Shown: positions 1-10,771, counted from the stretch's first letter. The stretch: 64,000 nt of DNA from Arthrobacter sp. P2b (GCF_900168295.1 NZ_FVZL01000008.1:1-64000); one strand, 5' to 3'. Program-made: numbers and translations. The notes: generated from the letters alone by a model not told the origin.

Positions 1-1504
<1,504 letters not shown>

Positions 1505-1512
1505 AAGAGGCC

Positions 1513-1550
1513 AAAAAGGCGGGACCCGCACCATGCGGGTCCCGCCTTTT
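1513..1550. terminator. Bidirectional intrinsic terminator
   Basis: An almost perfect inverted repeat with arms AAAAGGCGGGACCCGC and GCGGGTCCCGCCTTTT around a 5-base loop lies between the convergent rmlA and GH25 lysozyme genes. The A-run on one side and T-run on the other would let it stop transcription in both directions. Confidence 0.9.
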
Positions 1551-1560
1551 CGTTGGGTGG

Positions 1561-4473
1561 CTAACGCAAGGTGATCCTTGCCCCACCCGCCGTTGTCCAA
1601 GTGATGCTTCCACCCTGGAAGGTTTGGCTGCATGAAGACCTGTCCGCAGTGCAGGTCTGGCTGCTGGTTGGGTAGCCCAAAGCCCCGGCTTCGAATCCCT
1701 GTCCGGCCCAGCTCTGCTGGATCGGGCCGGGCACGATCAGGTGGGCTCCGCTTGCTGATGACCACATGACGGTGCCCTTCTCGAAGTTCTGGAAGCAGCC
1801 GTCATTCCGCAGCCCACAAATGGTCCCGCTCGTGGGGTAGCCCAGTGAGCCGGATTCGTAGCCTGATGCGCCCCACCGTTCCCTGATGGGTGTTGACGTC
1901 AGCGCCTGGGCTCCGGTGGCAGGAGAGTACATCACCGTTCCCTTGGCAAAGTTCTGGAAGCAGCCGTTATTCCTCAGCCCGCAGATCTGGCCGCTCACAG
2001 GGTAGCCGAGCTTGCCGCCTTCGAAACCTGTGCTGACCCAGGCATCACGGACCGGCCCGAACATAACCGCGTTCGCTCCGCTCCCGGCGGACCACATCAC
2101 AGTTCCCGAGGAGTAGTTCTGGAAGCAGCCGCCGTCTACCAGGCCGCAGATTACGTCGGAAGCCGGGTATCCCAATGACCCGTTTTCGAAGCCGGTTTTT
2201 TGCCACAGATCACGGATCGGGCCGAGTAAGCTCGGCTGCGCTCCAGTGGCGGGTGAATACATGAGTGCCCCCTTGGCGAACATCTGGAAGCACCCGCCGT
2301 CTTTGAGCCCGCAGTACTGGCCGGACGTGGGGTAGCCGAGGCTGCCTGCGCCCCAACCCAAGCGTTCCCATCCTGCGGCCATCGGCCCGGCGGCTACTGT
2401 TTCGGGGGCAGTGGCGGCGGAATACCCAACGACGCCCTTTTCAAACGCCTGCCGGCACTCGGTCTGGACCGCTCCGCAGCTGGCAGGGCCGGCTGGATAC
2501 CCCAGGCGGCCGTTCTCGAACCCGGATTTCTGCCAGTAATCGAGGATCCGCCCGGTGAGCGTGTGGGCGCCGGTGGCCGGTGAGAACAGGAGCGCGCCGC
2601 CCTGGAACAGCTGGTAGCAGCCGCCGCCGCGGAGGCCGCACACTTCTCCCGCGACCGGGAAGCCTATTGGCTCTCCCTTCGTGCGCGACGCTTTCCAGGT
2701 TTCGCCCATGCCCATGAAAACAGGCCAGGCTCCTGAAGTGGGCGTCCAGGCAACGACTCCACCGCTGAAGTTTTGGGTACAGAAGGAACTGGTGCAGTTT
2801 GCTTCGGCGTTCGGATAGCCCAGCAGGCCGTTTTCGTAGCCTGCTCGTCCCCACGCCTCCATCACTGGGCCGGGCTTGACCAGACGGGCGCCGGTGGCAG
2901 GGCTCCAGAGAACCGAACCGGCCTGGAACAGCTGGAAACATCCACCTGATTTGAGTCCACAAACCTGATCGCTGAGAGGGTATCCGAGACCTCCGTTTTC
3001 GTATCCCTGGGCTGCCCAATGCTCACGGATTGCTCCGAACGGCACCAGGGCGGCACCGGTCGACGGGGACCACATGATGGACCCGCCCTGGTAGTTCTGG
3101 AAACAGCCGCCATTCTTGAGTCCGCAGATAACGCCGGACACGGGATAGCCCATCTGGCCGTTTTCGTATCCCTTCCGGGCCCAGGCGTCACGGATCGGTC
3201 CGGCCAGGCTTGGTTGTGCTCCGGCGGTCGGAGACCACATGACGATGCCGGCTTCATAGCCACGGAAGCATCCGCCGTCACGGAGGCCGCAAATTATCGT
3301 GGAAGTGGGTGCACCCAGGGAAGGCATGGAGGCACGGAATGCGTCGATGGCCTTGACCGCTGCGGGTGGAACGCCGCTGGTAGCGAAGGCCTTAAGGCCT
3401 GCGTAGTCGCCGTTCCACACGTTGGAGTCACCAGCGAACGGCCCGGTGCTGCTGTACTGCCAGATGCTGTAAGTACCCCAGCTTGCGGTGGGTACCGGTC
3501 CTGCGTTGTTGGTGGGCGCATCGGGGTAGGCCGCGATCCACAACGGGTAGTCACCGAAGCCGGCAGGATTTCCCAAGCACTGGTTCCACCAACTTGTATT
3601 GGTGTAGATGACGGGGAGCCTACCGGTGAGCGACTGCACGGTGTTGCCGAAGTCGCGTACCCAGGTCTGAAGCTGCGCCGGGGACATGTTGTAGCAAGTG
3701 TTCCCGAAGTAGAAGCCGTTGATGGTACGGCCTTCATAGGGGTTGAACTCAAAGTCCAGGACAGGAGGCATGGTGTACCCGTCTCCTGACCAGCCGCCGC
3801 CGTTCTGTACGAAGTACCGGGCCTGGTCTGCTCCGGACGACCAGTTCGGAATAGCGAAGTGGTAGGCGCCGCGGATCATTCCGACATTCCGTGCCCCTTG
3901 ATACTGGGAGCCGTAGGACGGGTTGGTGTAGTAGTTGCCTTCCGTGGCTTTCACGTAGGCGAAACGCGCACCCATATTCCACTGCTGCTGCCAGTCCACG
4001 CTTGGCTGGTGGCCGCTGACGTCCAGCCCCTGGATACCGAACGTTGGCATCCAGGTGCCCTCGGACGACAAAGATTCCGTACTCAGGCGCCGCAAGGACT
4101 CGGAGGGGGCTGACGCCGTGACCCGGGCTGAACGCTGGCCCATTTCCGCTCCACCTACGCCCACCGCCTCAGCCATGGATTGTGATGTCCCCGGCGAAGT
4201 CGCAACCGGCTGCGGTTCTCCTGTGGCTTTTTCCACTGGCCGCGGTTCTGCGGGGGCAGTTTGGGGCGTCGACGGGGCCGGTGCGCCCGTGGGCGCGGGG
4301 GCAGCGGTTGCCCCAGTGCTTCCATCACTGGAGGAAAGGGTTGGGGTAGGCGCGGGTTCGACGGCGGACGCAACGCTGACGAGGCCGGGGCCAGCTACCA
4401 GGGAGGCAGCCAGCAGCACTATCCCCAAAGTTTTCATGGCGGGGTGACGGGACTGAGACAGGTTCCGCTTCAT
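1561..4473 (-). CDS. Secreted GH25 lysozyme with eleven C-terminal LGFP-type repeats
   Basis: This is a predicted secreted peptidoglycan hydrolase of 970 residues. It has a Sec signal peptide (cleavage near ASA, residue 37) and a Pro/Ala/Thr-rich linker to about residue 130. A GH25 muramidase domain follows (about 147-365, starting GLDVSGHQPSVDW), with the catalytic Asp-x-Glu visible in LDFEFNP. The rest is eleven repeats of about 54 residues, most of the form GYPxSG-C-GLxxGGCFQxF-GxxMWSPATGA, matching the LGFP cell-wall-binding repeat. Repeats 4, 6 and 11 are the most divergent. The start is supported by GGAG upstream. It is transcribed away from the Tad operon. LGFP repeats are known in actinobacterial wall proteins; the exact wall ligand is inferred. 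Confidence 0.9.
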   Translation of the reverse strand: MKRNLSQSRHPAMKTLGIVLLAASLVAGPGLVSVASAVEPAPTPTLSSSDGSTGATAAPAPTGAPAPSTPQTAPAEPRPVEKATGEPQPVATSPGTSQSMAEAVGVGGAEMGQRSARVTASAPSESLRRLSTESLSSEGTWMPTFGIQGLDVSGHQPSVDWQQQWNMGARFAYVKATEGNYYTNPSYGSQYQGARNVGMIRGAYHFAIPNWSSGADQARYFVQNGGGWSGDGYTMPPVLDFEFNPYEGRTINGFYFGNTCYNMSPAQLQTWVRDFGNTVQSLTGRLPVIYTNTSWWNQCLGNPAGFGDYPLWIAAYPDAPTNNAGPVPTASWGTYSIWQYSSTGPFAGDSNVWNGDYAGLKAFATSGVPPAAVKAIDAFRASMPSLGAPTSTIICGLRDGGCFRGYEAGIVMWSPTAGAQPSLAGPIRDAWARKGYENGQMGYPVSGVICGLKNGGCFQNYQGGSIMWSPSTGAALVPFGAIREHWAAQGYENGGLGYPLSDQVCGLKSGGCFQLFQAGSVLWSPATGARLVKPGPVMEAWGRAGYENGLLGYPNAEANCTSSFCTQNFSGGVVAWTPTSGAWPVFMGMGETWKASRTKGEPIGFPVAGEVCGLRGGGCYQLFQGGALLFSPATGAHTLTGRILDYWQKSGFENGRLGYPAGPASCGAVQTECRQAFEKGVVGYSAATAPETVAAGPMAAGWERLGWGAGSLGYPTSGQYCGLKDGGCFQMFAKGALMYSPATGAQPSLLGPIRDLWQKTGFENGSLGYPASDVICGLVDGGCFQNYSSGTVMWSAGSGANAVMFGPVRDAWVSTGFEGGKLGYPVSGQICGLRNNGCFQNFAKGTVMYSPATGAQALTSTPIRERWGASGYESGSLGYPTSGTICGLRNDGCFQNFEKGTVMWSSASGAHLIVPGPIQQSWAGQGFEAGALGYPTSSQTCTADRSSCSQTFQGGSITWTTAGGARITLR

Positions 4474-4762
4474 ATTTGCTCCGGAGACAATGTGGCGCTC
4501 CCGCGAGCGCTCATTTCGATAGCTGTTCAGGTTTTTCCCCCAGGGATACGCCTGACAGGTGGTGGTTCGACAATTAACGCGCTCACCATAGCACTGGTGT
4601 TACCAGCGGAACTAGTGGTTCTCTTGTTGCTCAAGTGATAGTTGTCGCACCGTTAGTTATCCACATTGAGCGCCCCTATGACTTGTTGCCGGGGTTTACC
4701 CTCCTTAGGCTGGACGCAATTGCACTGCCCGCGCTGGGCGGCAGTCATGTGGGGGAGTACTT
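4474..4762. promoter_or_regulatory. Divergent promoter region, lysozyme / Tad operon
   Basis: On the plus strand TTGTTG at 4683-4688 and TAGGCT at 4706-4711 are separated by 17 bases and form a plausible sigma-A-type promoter for the Tad operon, giving a leader of about 45 bases that ends in GGGGGAG (4751-4757) before the tadA start. On the minus side the lysozyme leader contains a short hairpin (GCGCTC/GAGCGC, 4495-4510). The 13-base inverted repeat CTGGTGTTACCAG at 4594-4606 could be a regulator site. No other gene was found here. Confidence 0.5.
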
Positions 4763-5986
4763 ATGGATGCTCTGGGGATAGTCGAGGACGAAGTCCGCGA
4801 GCTGATACGGCGCAAGGGCCTCGATCCGTTGCGGCAGGCCAGTGAGGTGCGCAGGCTGGTGGAAGCAGCCGTCATGGACTATGACGAGCGGGCATTGATG
4901 GGACCGCTTCCGCCCCTCGGACCATTGGACTCGGCTCGCAGGTTCCTCTTCGATGCTGTGGCGGGATTCGGTGTCCTCCAGCCACTGCTCGACGACCCCT
5001 CAATAGAAGAGATTTGGCTCAACGCGCCGAATGAAATCTTTGTTGCGCGCAACGGTGAATCCGAACTCACCTCGCTCAGCCTCTCCGACCAGCAAGTGCG
5101 CGACCTCGTGGAGCGGATGCTGAAGAGCTCCGGCAGGCGCCTTGACATGTCGTCTCCCTTCGTTGATGCGGCCCTGCCCGACGGCTCGAGGCTTCACGTG
5201 GTCATTCCGGATGTCACGCGCCGCCACTGGGCAGTGAACATCAGGAAGTTCGTTGTGAAGGCAACCCGGCTGGAACACCTTGTCGAGCTGGGCACTCTGA
5301 CGCCCCAATCCGCCCGGTTTCTTGGTGCAGCAGTATCCAGTGGACTGAACATCCTGGTGTCCGGCGCCACCCAGGCAGGCAAGACGACGATGCTCAATTG
5401 CCTGGCGTCCAGCATCGGAAGCCGGGAGCGGGTCATTACGGTTGAAGAGATCTTCGAGCTGCAGTTCCCGTTGCGGGACGTTGTGGGGCTTCAGTGCCGC
5501 CAGCCGAACCTCGAAGGTGAAGGCGAAATTCCGCTCCGGCGCCTGGTGAAGGAAGCGCTCCGCATGCGGCCGGACCGCCTGGTGGTCGGTGAGGTGCGTG
5601 AGGCCGAGAGCCTGGACATGCTGATTGCGCTCAACTCAGGTCTTCCAGGCATGTGCACGGTGCACGCCAATTCTGCCCATGACGCAGTCACGAAGATCTG
5701 CACACTCCCACTGCTGGCCGGCGAGAATATTTCCAGCGCCTTCGTCGTTCCCACGGTCGCATCCTGCATCGACCTCGTGGTCCATTGCAGCCGGCAGGCG
5801 AACGGCCGGCGGGAGGTCACCGAGATCCTGTCCCTTGGCCGACGCGTAGAGAACGGCATCATCGAATCATCGCTGGTTTTCGCCATGGCTGACGGCGTCC
5901 TGCAGCCCCGGGCGAACGCGATGCCGTCGGCGGAGAAATTTTCGCGTGCGGGCTATGATGTCGCTGCTTTGCTGGATCCCCGATGA
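4763..5986 (+). CDS. tadA: Tad/Flp pilus assembly ATPase TadA (CpaF family)
   Basis: This hexameric secretion ATPase of the type II/IV superfamily powers assembly of Flp-type pili on the inner face of the membrane. The 407-residue protein has an N-terminal helical part followed by the ATPase core. The core shows Walker A GATQAGKT, the Asp-box region, Walker B RPDRLVVGEVR, and the His-box segment GMCTVHANS. The length suits the CpaF family. It is the first gene of a tightly coupled operon whose stop overlaps the tadB start by four bases (ATGA). No tadZ/cpaE gene lies upstream; the neighbour is a divergent lysozyme. Confidence 0.92.
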   Translation: MDALGIVEDEVRELIRRKGLDPLRQASEVRRLVEAAVMDYDERALMGPLPPLGPLDSARRFLFDAVAGFGVLQPLLDDPSIEEIWLNAPNEIFVARNGESELTSLSLSDQQVRDLVERMLKSSGRRLDMSSPFVDAALPDGSRLHVVIPDVTRRHWAVNIRKFVVKATRLEHLVELGTLTPQSARFLGAAVSSGLNILVSGATQAGKTTMLNCLASSIGSRERVITVEEIFELQFPLRDVVGLQCRQPNLEGEGEIPLRRLVKEALRMRPDRLVVGEVREAESLDMLIALNSGLPGMCTVHANSAHDAVTKICTLPLLAGENISSAFVVPTVASCIDLVVHCSRQANGRREVTEILSLGRRVENGIIESSLVFAMADGVLQPRANAMPSAEKFSRAGYDVAALLDPR

Positions 5987-6840
5987 TCTCGGCACTGCTC
6001 GGAGTAACAACAGGAACGGGCCTTTTCCTCATCTGGTGGGCGTTCTGGGAGTCACCGCCGAAAAGACAGCGGGAACGGAAGCCAAGCCGCCTGGGCGATC
6101 TTTTGGCAGCTGCGGGTGTCGACAAGGTTTCCGGGGGCGGGCTGGCGGGCACATGCCTGGGCCTGGTGCTGTTTGTGGTCCTGGTGTTTTACGCCGTCAG
6201 CCGCTCGTGGCCCATCGCCGCATGCTTCGGACTTTTCGCCGGATGGTTGCCCGTCAGCGTCCTCCGCTGGCGCGCTAAAAAGCGTACGGCGTTACTGCGC
6301 CAGCTCTGGCCGGACGTCGTCGATCACCTTCGTTCGGCAATTCGCGCAGGACTGCCTTTGCCGGAGGCGCTGATCCAGCTGGGTGACAAAGGCCCGGAAG
6401 AACTGCGGCCGGCGTTTCGGGAGTTCGGCGCCGACTACCGGGCCGGGGGACACTTTGATGGGTCGTTGAACAAACTTAAGCACAAGCTTGCAGATCCGGT
6501 CGCTGACCGGATCGTCGAAGCCCTGCGTCTGACCCGGGAGGTCGGAGGGTCGGATCTGGGCAAACTGCTGGGTACGCTTGCCGAATTTTTGCGGGAGAGC
6601 GCGCGCACCCGCAGCGAACTCGAAGCCCGGCAGTCCTGGACCGTCAACGCCGCACGCCTTGCCGTAGCCGCGCCATGGATCGTCATGGTTCTCCTGGCTA
6701 CACGGCCGGAAGCGGTACAGGCATACAACACACCGATGGGGGCAGCAGTGTTGCTCGGAGGGCTGGTGGTTTCGTTGATCTGCTACTCCACCATGCTGAG
6801 AATAGGCGCTCTTCCCCAGGATGAAAGGGTCCTCCGGTGA
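5983..6840 (+). CDS. tadB: Type II secretion F-domain protein, TadB-like
   Basis: This 285-residue polytopic membrane protein is one of the two T2SSF platform proteins that couple the TadA motor to pilin extraction from the membrane. It has hydrophobic helices near residues 1-20 and 55-95, a cytosolic F-domain (RHxLWPDVVDHLRSAIRAGLPLPEAL type start, then a LTREVGGSDLGKLL segment), and two C-terminal helices. It overlaps tadA by ATGA and tadC by GTGA, which points to translational coupling. The assignment to TadB rather than TadC follows gene order. Confidence 0.87.
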   Translation: MISALLGVTTGTGLFLIWWAFWESPPKRQRERKPSRLGDLLAAAGVDKVSGGGLAGTCLGLVLFVVLVFYAVSRSWPIAACFGLFAGWLPVSVLRWRAKKRTALLRQLWPDVVDHLRSAIRAGLPLPEALIQLGDKGPEELRPAFREFGADYRAGGHFDGSLNKLKHKLADPVADRIVEALRLTREVGGSDLGKLLGTLAEFLRESARTRSELEARQSWTVNAARLAVAAPWIVMVLLATRPEAVQAYNTPMGAAVLLGGLVVSLICYSTMLRIGALPQDERVLR

Positions 6841-7778
6841 CCGCTGTCTCTCCAGCCGCCGTCATATGCGGACTTGTCATGGGGATAGGCCTGTGGCTGG
6901 TCATCTTCAGGTCCCCGATGATGAGGGCAACAACTTTTGCGCAGCGGATTGAGCCGCAGCTCAAGGCCCAGAACGTTGAGTCGCGGCTCCTGCGCTCAGG
7001 AGAGCAGACGCTGACGCCCTTCGGGCCGCTTGAGAGGATACTGCGCCCGGTGGTCCACGATGCCCTCGCGGCGCTGGGAAAGCTTAGCCCTTCACCGGGC
7101 GCGACCGCCCGTCGGCTGGTACAGGCGGGGATCAACAAATCTGCCATTGATTTCAGGGCTGAACAGCTGCTGTGGGCGGCCGCCGGATTCGCCCTCGCGT
7201 TGGCTCTGTCCCTCATTGGGGCTGCTTCCGGCAGGTTCAGTCCACTCGTCGCGGCCTTGATCATCATCGGAGGCGCTGCAGCAGGCTTCGTGCTGCGGGA
7301 CTATTGGCTGGGCGTTCAGGTCCGCCAACGGGAAGCCCGGATGATGGCTGAATTCCCCAGCCTCGCTGAGCTCATGGCGCTCGCCGTCGGCGCCGGGGAG
7401 AGCGCCACCGGCGCCCTGGACAGGGTCTGCCGGAGCGCCAAGGGGGAGCTGGCCGAGGAGTTCTCGAAGATCCTCGCCGAGACACGGGCCGGCAAGCCGC
7501 TCGTCCTTGCCCTCCAGGAGTTCTCGTCGCGCACCGACCTGGCGCCGCTGGTGAGGTTCGTCGACGGCATCATTGTCGCCGTGGAGCGGGGCACACCCCT
7601 GGCTGACGTGCTTCGTGCCCAGGCCCAGGATGTCCGTGACACCGCAAAACGGGACCTGATGGAAGCCGCCGGCAAGAAAGAGATCGCCATGATGGTGCCA
7701 CTCGTTTTTGGTGTGCTCCCGCTGACCGTCGTTTTCGCCGTCTTTCCGGGCATTGCGGCGATCAGCCTGGGTTTCTAG
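6837..7778 (+). CDS. tadC: Type II secretion F-domain protein, TadC-like
   Basis: This is the second T2SSF platform protein of the pilus (313 residues). The GTG start lies inside the tadB stop. It has an N-terminal helix, a paired helix region around residues 110-155, a cytosolic F-domain with FPSLAELMALAVGAGESATGAL and RTDLAPLVRFVDGIIVAVERGTPL, and a C-terminal helix. The paired T2SSF proteins are standard in Tad loci. The operon then leaves an 82-base gap before the small pilin-like gene. Confidence 0.87.
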   Translation: MTAVSPAAVICGLVMGIGLWLVIFRSPMMRATTFAQRIEPQLKAQNVESRLLRSGEQTLTPFGPLERILRPVVHDALAALGKLSPSPGATARRLVQAGINKSAIDFRAEQLLWAAAGFALALALSLIGAASGRFSPLVAALIIIGGAAAGFVLRDYWLGVQVRQREARMMAEFPSLAELMALAVGAGESATGALDRVCRSAKGELAEEFSKILAETRAGKPLVLALQEFSSRTDLAPLVRFVDGIIVAVERGTPLADVLRAQAQDVRDTAKRDLMEAAGKKEIAMMVPLVFGVLPLTVVFAVFPGIAAISLGF

Positions 7779-7860
7779 CGGTGGCACCGACCAACGGTGA
7801 TGACCGGACCGTGGCGTCATGCCCAATCAACGCAGGAAGTACAGAGGAAGAGGAAGAGAA

Positions 7861-8070
7861 ATGAAAAACGTAGGAATCCGCTGCGCAGTGTTGCTCCTGA
7901 CTCTCGCAGATTCACGCCGCACCCCGAATGATCACCCTGAGCGGGGAGATGTGCCGGGGTGGGTCATGATCACCCTCATGTCCGCTGTCCTGGTGGCAGC
8001 CCTCCTGGCGCTCGCCGGACCAGCGTTGGAGTCCATGTTCAACCAGGCGATGGACAAGGTGGGCAGCTAA
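7861..8070 (+). CDS. Small Flp-pilin-like protein of the Tad operon
   Basis: This 69-residue protein sits where the major pilin gene lies in actinobacterial Tad loci. A single hydrophobic helix (WVMITLMSAVLVAALLALAG) follows an acidic-x-Gly element, ERG, that resembles the processing site of the neighbouring TadE-like proteins, and the C-terminus is short (FNQAMDKVGS). It lacks the Glu at position +5 that is usual in Flp pilins. The ATG at 7861 is chosen because a purine-rich GGAAGAGGAAGAGAA stretch precedes it; an in-frame ATG at 7819 would add 14 basic residues. It may be the pilin or a minor subunit. Confidence 0.7.
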   Translation: MKNVGIRCAVLLLTLADSRRTPNDHPERGDVPGWVMITLMSAVLVAALLALAGPALESMFNQAMDKVGS

Positions 8071-8074
8071 GCCC

Positions 8075-8491
8075 ATGCCACGTCCCGCCAAGGTAGCCAA
8101 AGGCGCCCCTGAACAGCCTGTATCGAGGGAACAAGGCTCGGCGGTGGTGGATTTTGTTTTGGTGGGAGGACTGCTCACCATGTTTTTCCTGGCGATCATC
8201 CAACTGGCGCTCGTGTTGCACGTGCGCAACACCTTAATTGATGCCGCCGCCTCGGGGGCCAGGTACGGAACCCTGGCGGACCGGGGAGCTGTCGACGCGG
8301 AAGAACGGACGCGTGCCCTCATTGTGACCGCGTTGAATCCTGGCTTTGCCGGCCAGGTCAGCACCACCGAAGTGACCGTGCAGGGATTGCGAACCCTGGA
8401 AGTGACCGTGCGGGCGCCGATGCCGGTCATTGGTCTGATCGGTCCGCGGGACATGCTGGAGGTGAAGGGACATGCCGCTGTGCAGCCCTGA
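8075..8491 (+). CDS. tadE: TadE-like pilus assembly protein
   Basis: This 138-residue protein has a basic N-terminus, then EQGSAVVDFVLVGG leading into one transmembrane helix, and a small extracytoplasmic domain. This is the pseudopilin architecture of the TadE family. Gly followed by a hydrophobic helix with an acidic residue at +5 (Asp) fits cleavage by a prepilin peptidase. It starts five bases after the upstream pilin-like gene and overlaps the next gene by 20 bases. Confidence 0.83.
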   Translation: MPRPAKVAKGAPEQPVSREQGSAVVDFVLVGGLLTMFFLAIIQLALVLHVRNTLIDAAASGARYGTLADRGAVDAEERTRALIVTALNPGFAGQVSTTEVTVQGLRTLEVTVRAPMPVIGLIGPRDMLEVKGHAAVQP

Positions 8492-9047
8492 CATCCGGTG
8501 GCGCGTTCGTACCCGGCTGCGTGAGGCGCTCTGCATGAAAACGGATACTGCAAACGTGGCCATGCGAGACATACGGAAGGTATGGCCGGGAGACAAGCAA
8601 ACCCTGCCACACGACGCAAGGCCGCAGAAGGGCGTGCATGAGCAGGGGAGCGCGGTTGTTGAGTTCACGTTCCTGGCGCTCTTACTGATGGTTCCCCTCG
8701 TGTACTTCATCATCACCGTGGGACAAATACAGGGTGGTTCGTTTGCCGTGGTTGGGGCAGCTGACCAGGCCGCGAAGGTGTACGTCGCCAAGCCCGACAC
8801 ATCGTCAGCCCAGGCAGCCGCCGAACAAGCGGTAGCCATTGCGCTGGCTGACTTTGGGCACCGGCCGGAGGAAGCCACGGTGGCTATCAGCTGCGACCCC
8901 GCCGACTGCCAGGCCGCGGGCACGGTGGTGACTGCAAACGTCAGGCTGGCAGTGCCCCTGCCATTTGTTCCTTTCCGTGACGGCCTCCGACTGTCCGCTA
9001 CCGAGGTGGAGGCATCCGCAACCCAGGTGGTGGGAAGGTTCCGATGA
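8472..9047 (+). CDS. Second TadE/TadF-like pilus assembly protein
   Basis: This 191-residue protein carries EQGSAVVEFTFLALLLMVP, the same processing-like motif as the preceding gene but with the canonical Glu at +5. One membrane helix and an extracytoplasmic domain with a close Cys pair (SCDPADCQ) follow. The start at 8472 has GGAGG nine bases upstream inside the previous gene; an ATG at 8535 would give a 170-residue protein with a shorter cytosolic tail. The four-base overlap with the next gene (ATGA) keeps it in the operon. TadF is the likely counterpart, by gene order. Confidence 0.78.
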   Translation: MPLCSPDIRWRVRTRLREALCMKTDTANVAMRDIRKVWPGDKQTLPHDARPQKGVHEQGSAVVEFTFLALLLMVPLVYFIITVGQIQGGSFAVVGAADQAAKVYVAKPDTSSAQAAAEQAVAIALADFGHRPEEATVAISCDPADCQAAGTVVTANVRLAVPLPFVPFRDGLRLSATEVEASATQVVGRFR

Positions 9048-9481
9048 CGAAGAACGAAGACGGCCAGATGATGGTGATGATTTTGGGATACGTAGCGCTG
9101 GCCCTGCTCGTCACAACGGTTGTCATCGGTATCTCGGCCGTCTACCTCGAACACAAGCGGCTACTGTCCCTCGCGGACGGCGCCTCGCTTGCGGCAGCGG
9201 ACAGCTACACCCTCGGTGAAGTCGCAGCGCAGGGTGGCAGCCCGTCGGCAGTGCTCAATCCTGCGCGGGTGCGAAATGTGGCGGCGGACTTCGTCGCCAG
9301 GAGCCCGGCGTCGGAACGGTTTGCTGACCTGGCGGTGGCAGGGACGACAGGAACACCCGATGGTTCCACCGCCGTCGTGGTTCTCACGGCGGCAGTCCAC
9401 CCGCCGGTCGTGAACTTCCTGATACCTGCCGGAATCCCGATAGAAGCAACGTCCACCGCCCGTTCGCGGTTAACGCGCTGA
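9044..9481 (+). CDS. TadG-like / Rv3660-type pilus-associated protein
   Basis: The 145-residue protein begins with NEDGQMMVMILGYVALALL, an acidic-x-Gly element and one membrane helix. It then has the segment VYLEHKRLLSLADGASLAAADS, typical of the N-terminal region of TadG-like proteins. It is short relative to proteobacterial TadG and lacks a von Willebrand domain, which is common in actinobacterial versions. It closes the operon, 71 bases before prfB. Confidence 0.75.
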   Translation: MTKNEDGQMMVMILGYVALALLVTTVVIGISAVYLEHKRLLSLADGASLAAADSYTLGEVAAQGGSPSAVLNPARVRNVAADFVARSPASERFADLAVAGTTGTPDGSTAVVVLTAAVHPPVVNFLIPAGIPIEATSTARSRLTR

Positions 9482-9537
9482 AGAACGGCACGGGGCTGCT
9501 GCTGGCGGGCGGGACCGGAGCCTTTCGCCGGATAGCG

Positions 9538-9552
9538 TAGGCTTAAACAACC
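9538..9552 (+). promoter_or_regulatory. -10 element, likely leaderless start of prfB
   Basis: TAGGCT at 9538-9543 ends nine bases before the prfB ATG at 9553, and no Shine-Dalgarno sequence lies between. Transcription would begin within a few bases of the start codon. No clear -35 is visible. Confidence 0.5.
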
Positions 9553-10671
9553 ATGGCCAATATTGATTTTTCCGCTGAAATCCGCGCCCTTCGCGCCACG
9601 TACGATTCCATCGAGCGAGTCTCCGATGTGGAAACTCTGAAGGAAGACATCGCCGAACTGAGCGAGCGGGCGGGCGAACCGGACCTCTGGGATGATCCTG
9701 CAGCGGCACAGAAAATCACTTCCCGGCTGTCCCACCGGCAGTCCGAGCTTGAACGCCTCAACACGTTGGCTTCACGGATTGATGATCTCGAAGTCCTCGT
9801 GGAGCTGGGGCAGGACGAGGATGACGCCGCTTCCATGGGGGAGGCGGCCGCAGAACTTGAGTCCATCAAAAAGGCACTCAAGGAGCTCGAAGTCGTCACC
9901 CTGCTGTCGGGTGAGTACGACGAACGCGAAGCCGTGGTCTCCATCCGCGCAGGCGCCGGCGGTGTGGACGCCGCCGACTTCGCCGAGATGCTGATGCGCA
10001 TGTACCTCCGCTGGGCCGAGCGGCATGGCTACCCCACCACGGTCATGGACACGTCCTATGCCGAAGAGGCAGGCCTGAAGTCGGCCACCTTCGAGGTCAA
10101 GGCGCCCTACGCCTTTGGCACCCTCAGCGTCGAAGCCGGAACCCACCGCCTGGTCAGGATCAGCCCGTTCGACAACCAGGGCCGGCGGCAGACGTCGTTT
10201 GCTGCCGTGGAGGTCATCCCGCTGATCGAGCAAACGGACTCCATCGAGATCCCGGACAACGAAATCCGCGTGGACGTCTTCCGGTCGTCCGGCCCCGGCG
10301 GGCAGTCGGTCAACACCACGGACTCCGCGGTCCGCCTCACCCACATTCCGACGGGCACCGTGGTGTCCATGCAGAACGAAAAATCGCAGCTGCAGAACCG
10401 CGCCGCGGCCATGCGCGTCCTGCAGTCCAGGCTCCTGCTTCTCAAGAAGGAACAGGAGGATGCCGAGAAGAAGGCACTGGCAGGTGATGTCAAAGCGTCC
10501 TGGGGCGACCAGATGCGCTCCTACGTCCTCAACCCCTACCAGATGGTTAAGGACCTCCGGACGGAACACGAGGTGGGGAACACCTCGGCCGTGTTCGACG
10601 GCGAAATCGACGATTTCATCGACGCCGGTATCCGCTGGCGCACCGATAACCGCAACGCGGAGAGTAAGTAG
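9553..10671 (+). CDS. prfB: Peptide chain release factor 2
   Basis: RF2 recognises UAA and UGA stop codons and triggers peptide release on the ribosome. The 372-residue protein shows the SPF specificity tripeptide ([15 protein letters not shown]) and the catalytic GGQ loop ([17 protein letters not shown]). The reading frame is continuous from the first ATG, so the programmed +1 frameshift that autoregulates prfB in many bacteria is absent. The gene starts a transcription unit of its own and ends before a hairpin at 10772-10811. Confidence 0.97.
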   Translation: MANIDFSAEIRALRATYDSIERVSDVETLKEDIAELSERAGEPDLWDDPAAAQKITSRLSHRQSELERLNTLASRIDDLEVLVELGQDEDDAASMGEAAAELESIKKALKELEVVTLLSGEYDEREAVVSIRAGAGGVDAADFAEMLMRMYLRWAERHGYPTTVMDTSYAEEAGLKSATFEVKAPYAFGTLSVEAGTHRLVRISPFDNQGRRQTSFAAVEVIPLIEQTDSIEIPDNEIRVDVFRSSGPGGQSVNTTDSAVRLTHIPTGTVVSMQNEKSQLQNRAAAMRVLQSRLLLLKKEQEDAEKKALAGDVKASWGDQMRSYVLNPYQMVKDLRTEHEVGNTSAVFDGEIDDFIDAGIRWRTDNRNAESK

Positions 10672-10771
10672 CCTTCGTTGAGAGGGTAACCGCAGTGGTG
10701 CCTGCGAGCGTTTGTCGCGACGAACCGTGCTGCAACCCGAGGTAAGAACGAGCGGCAGCACCATATGCGCT

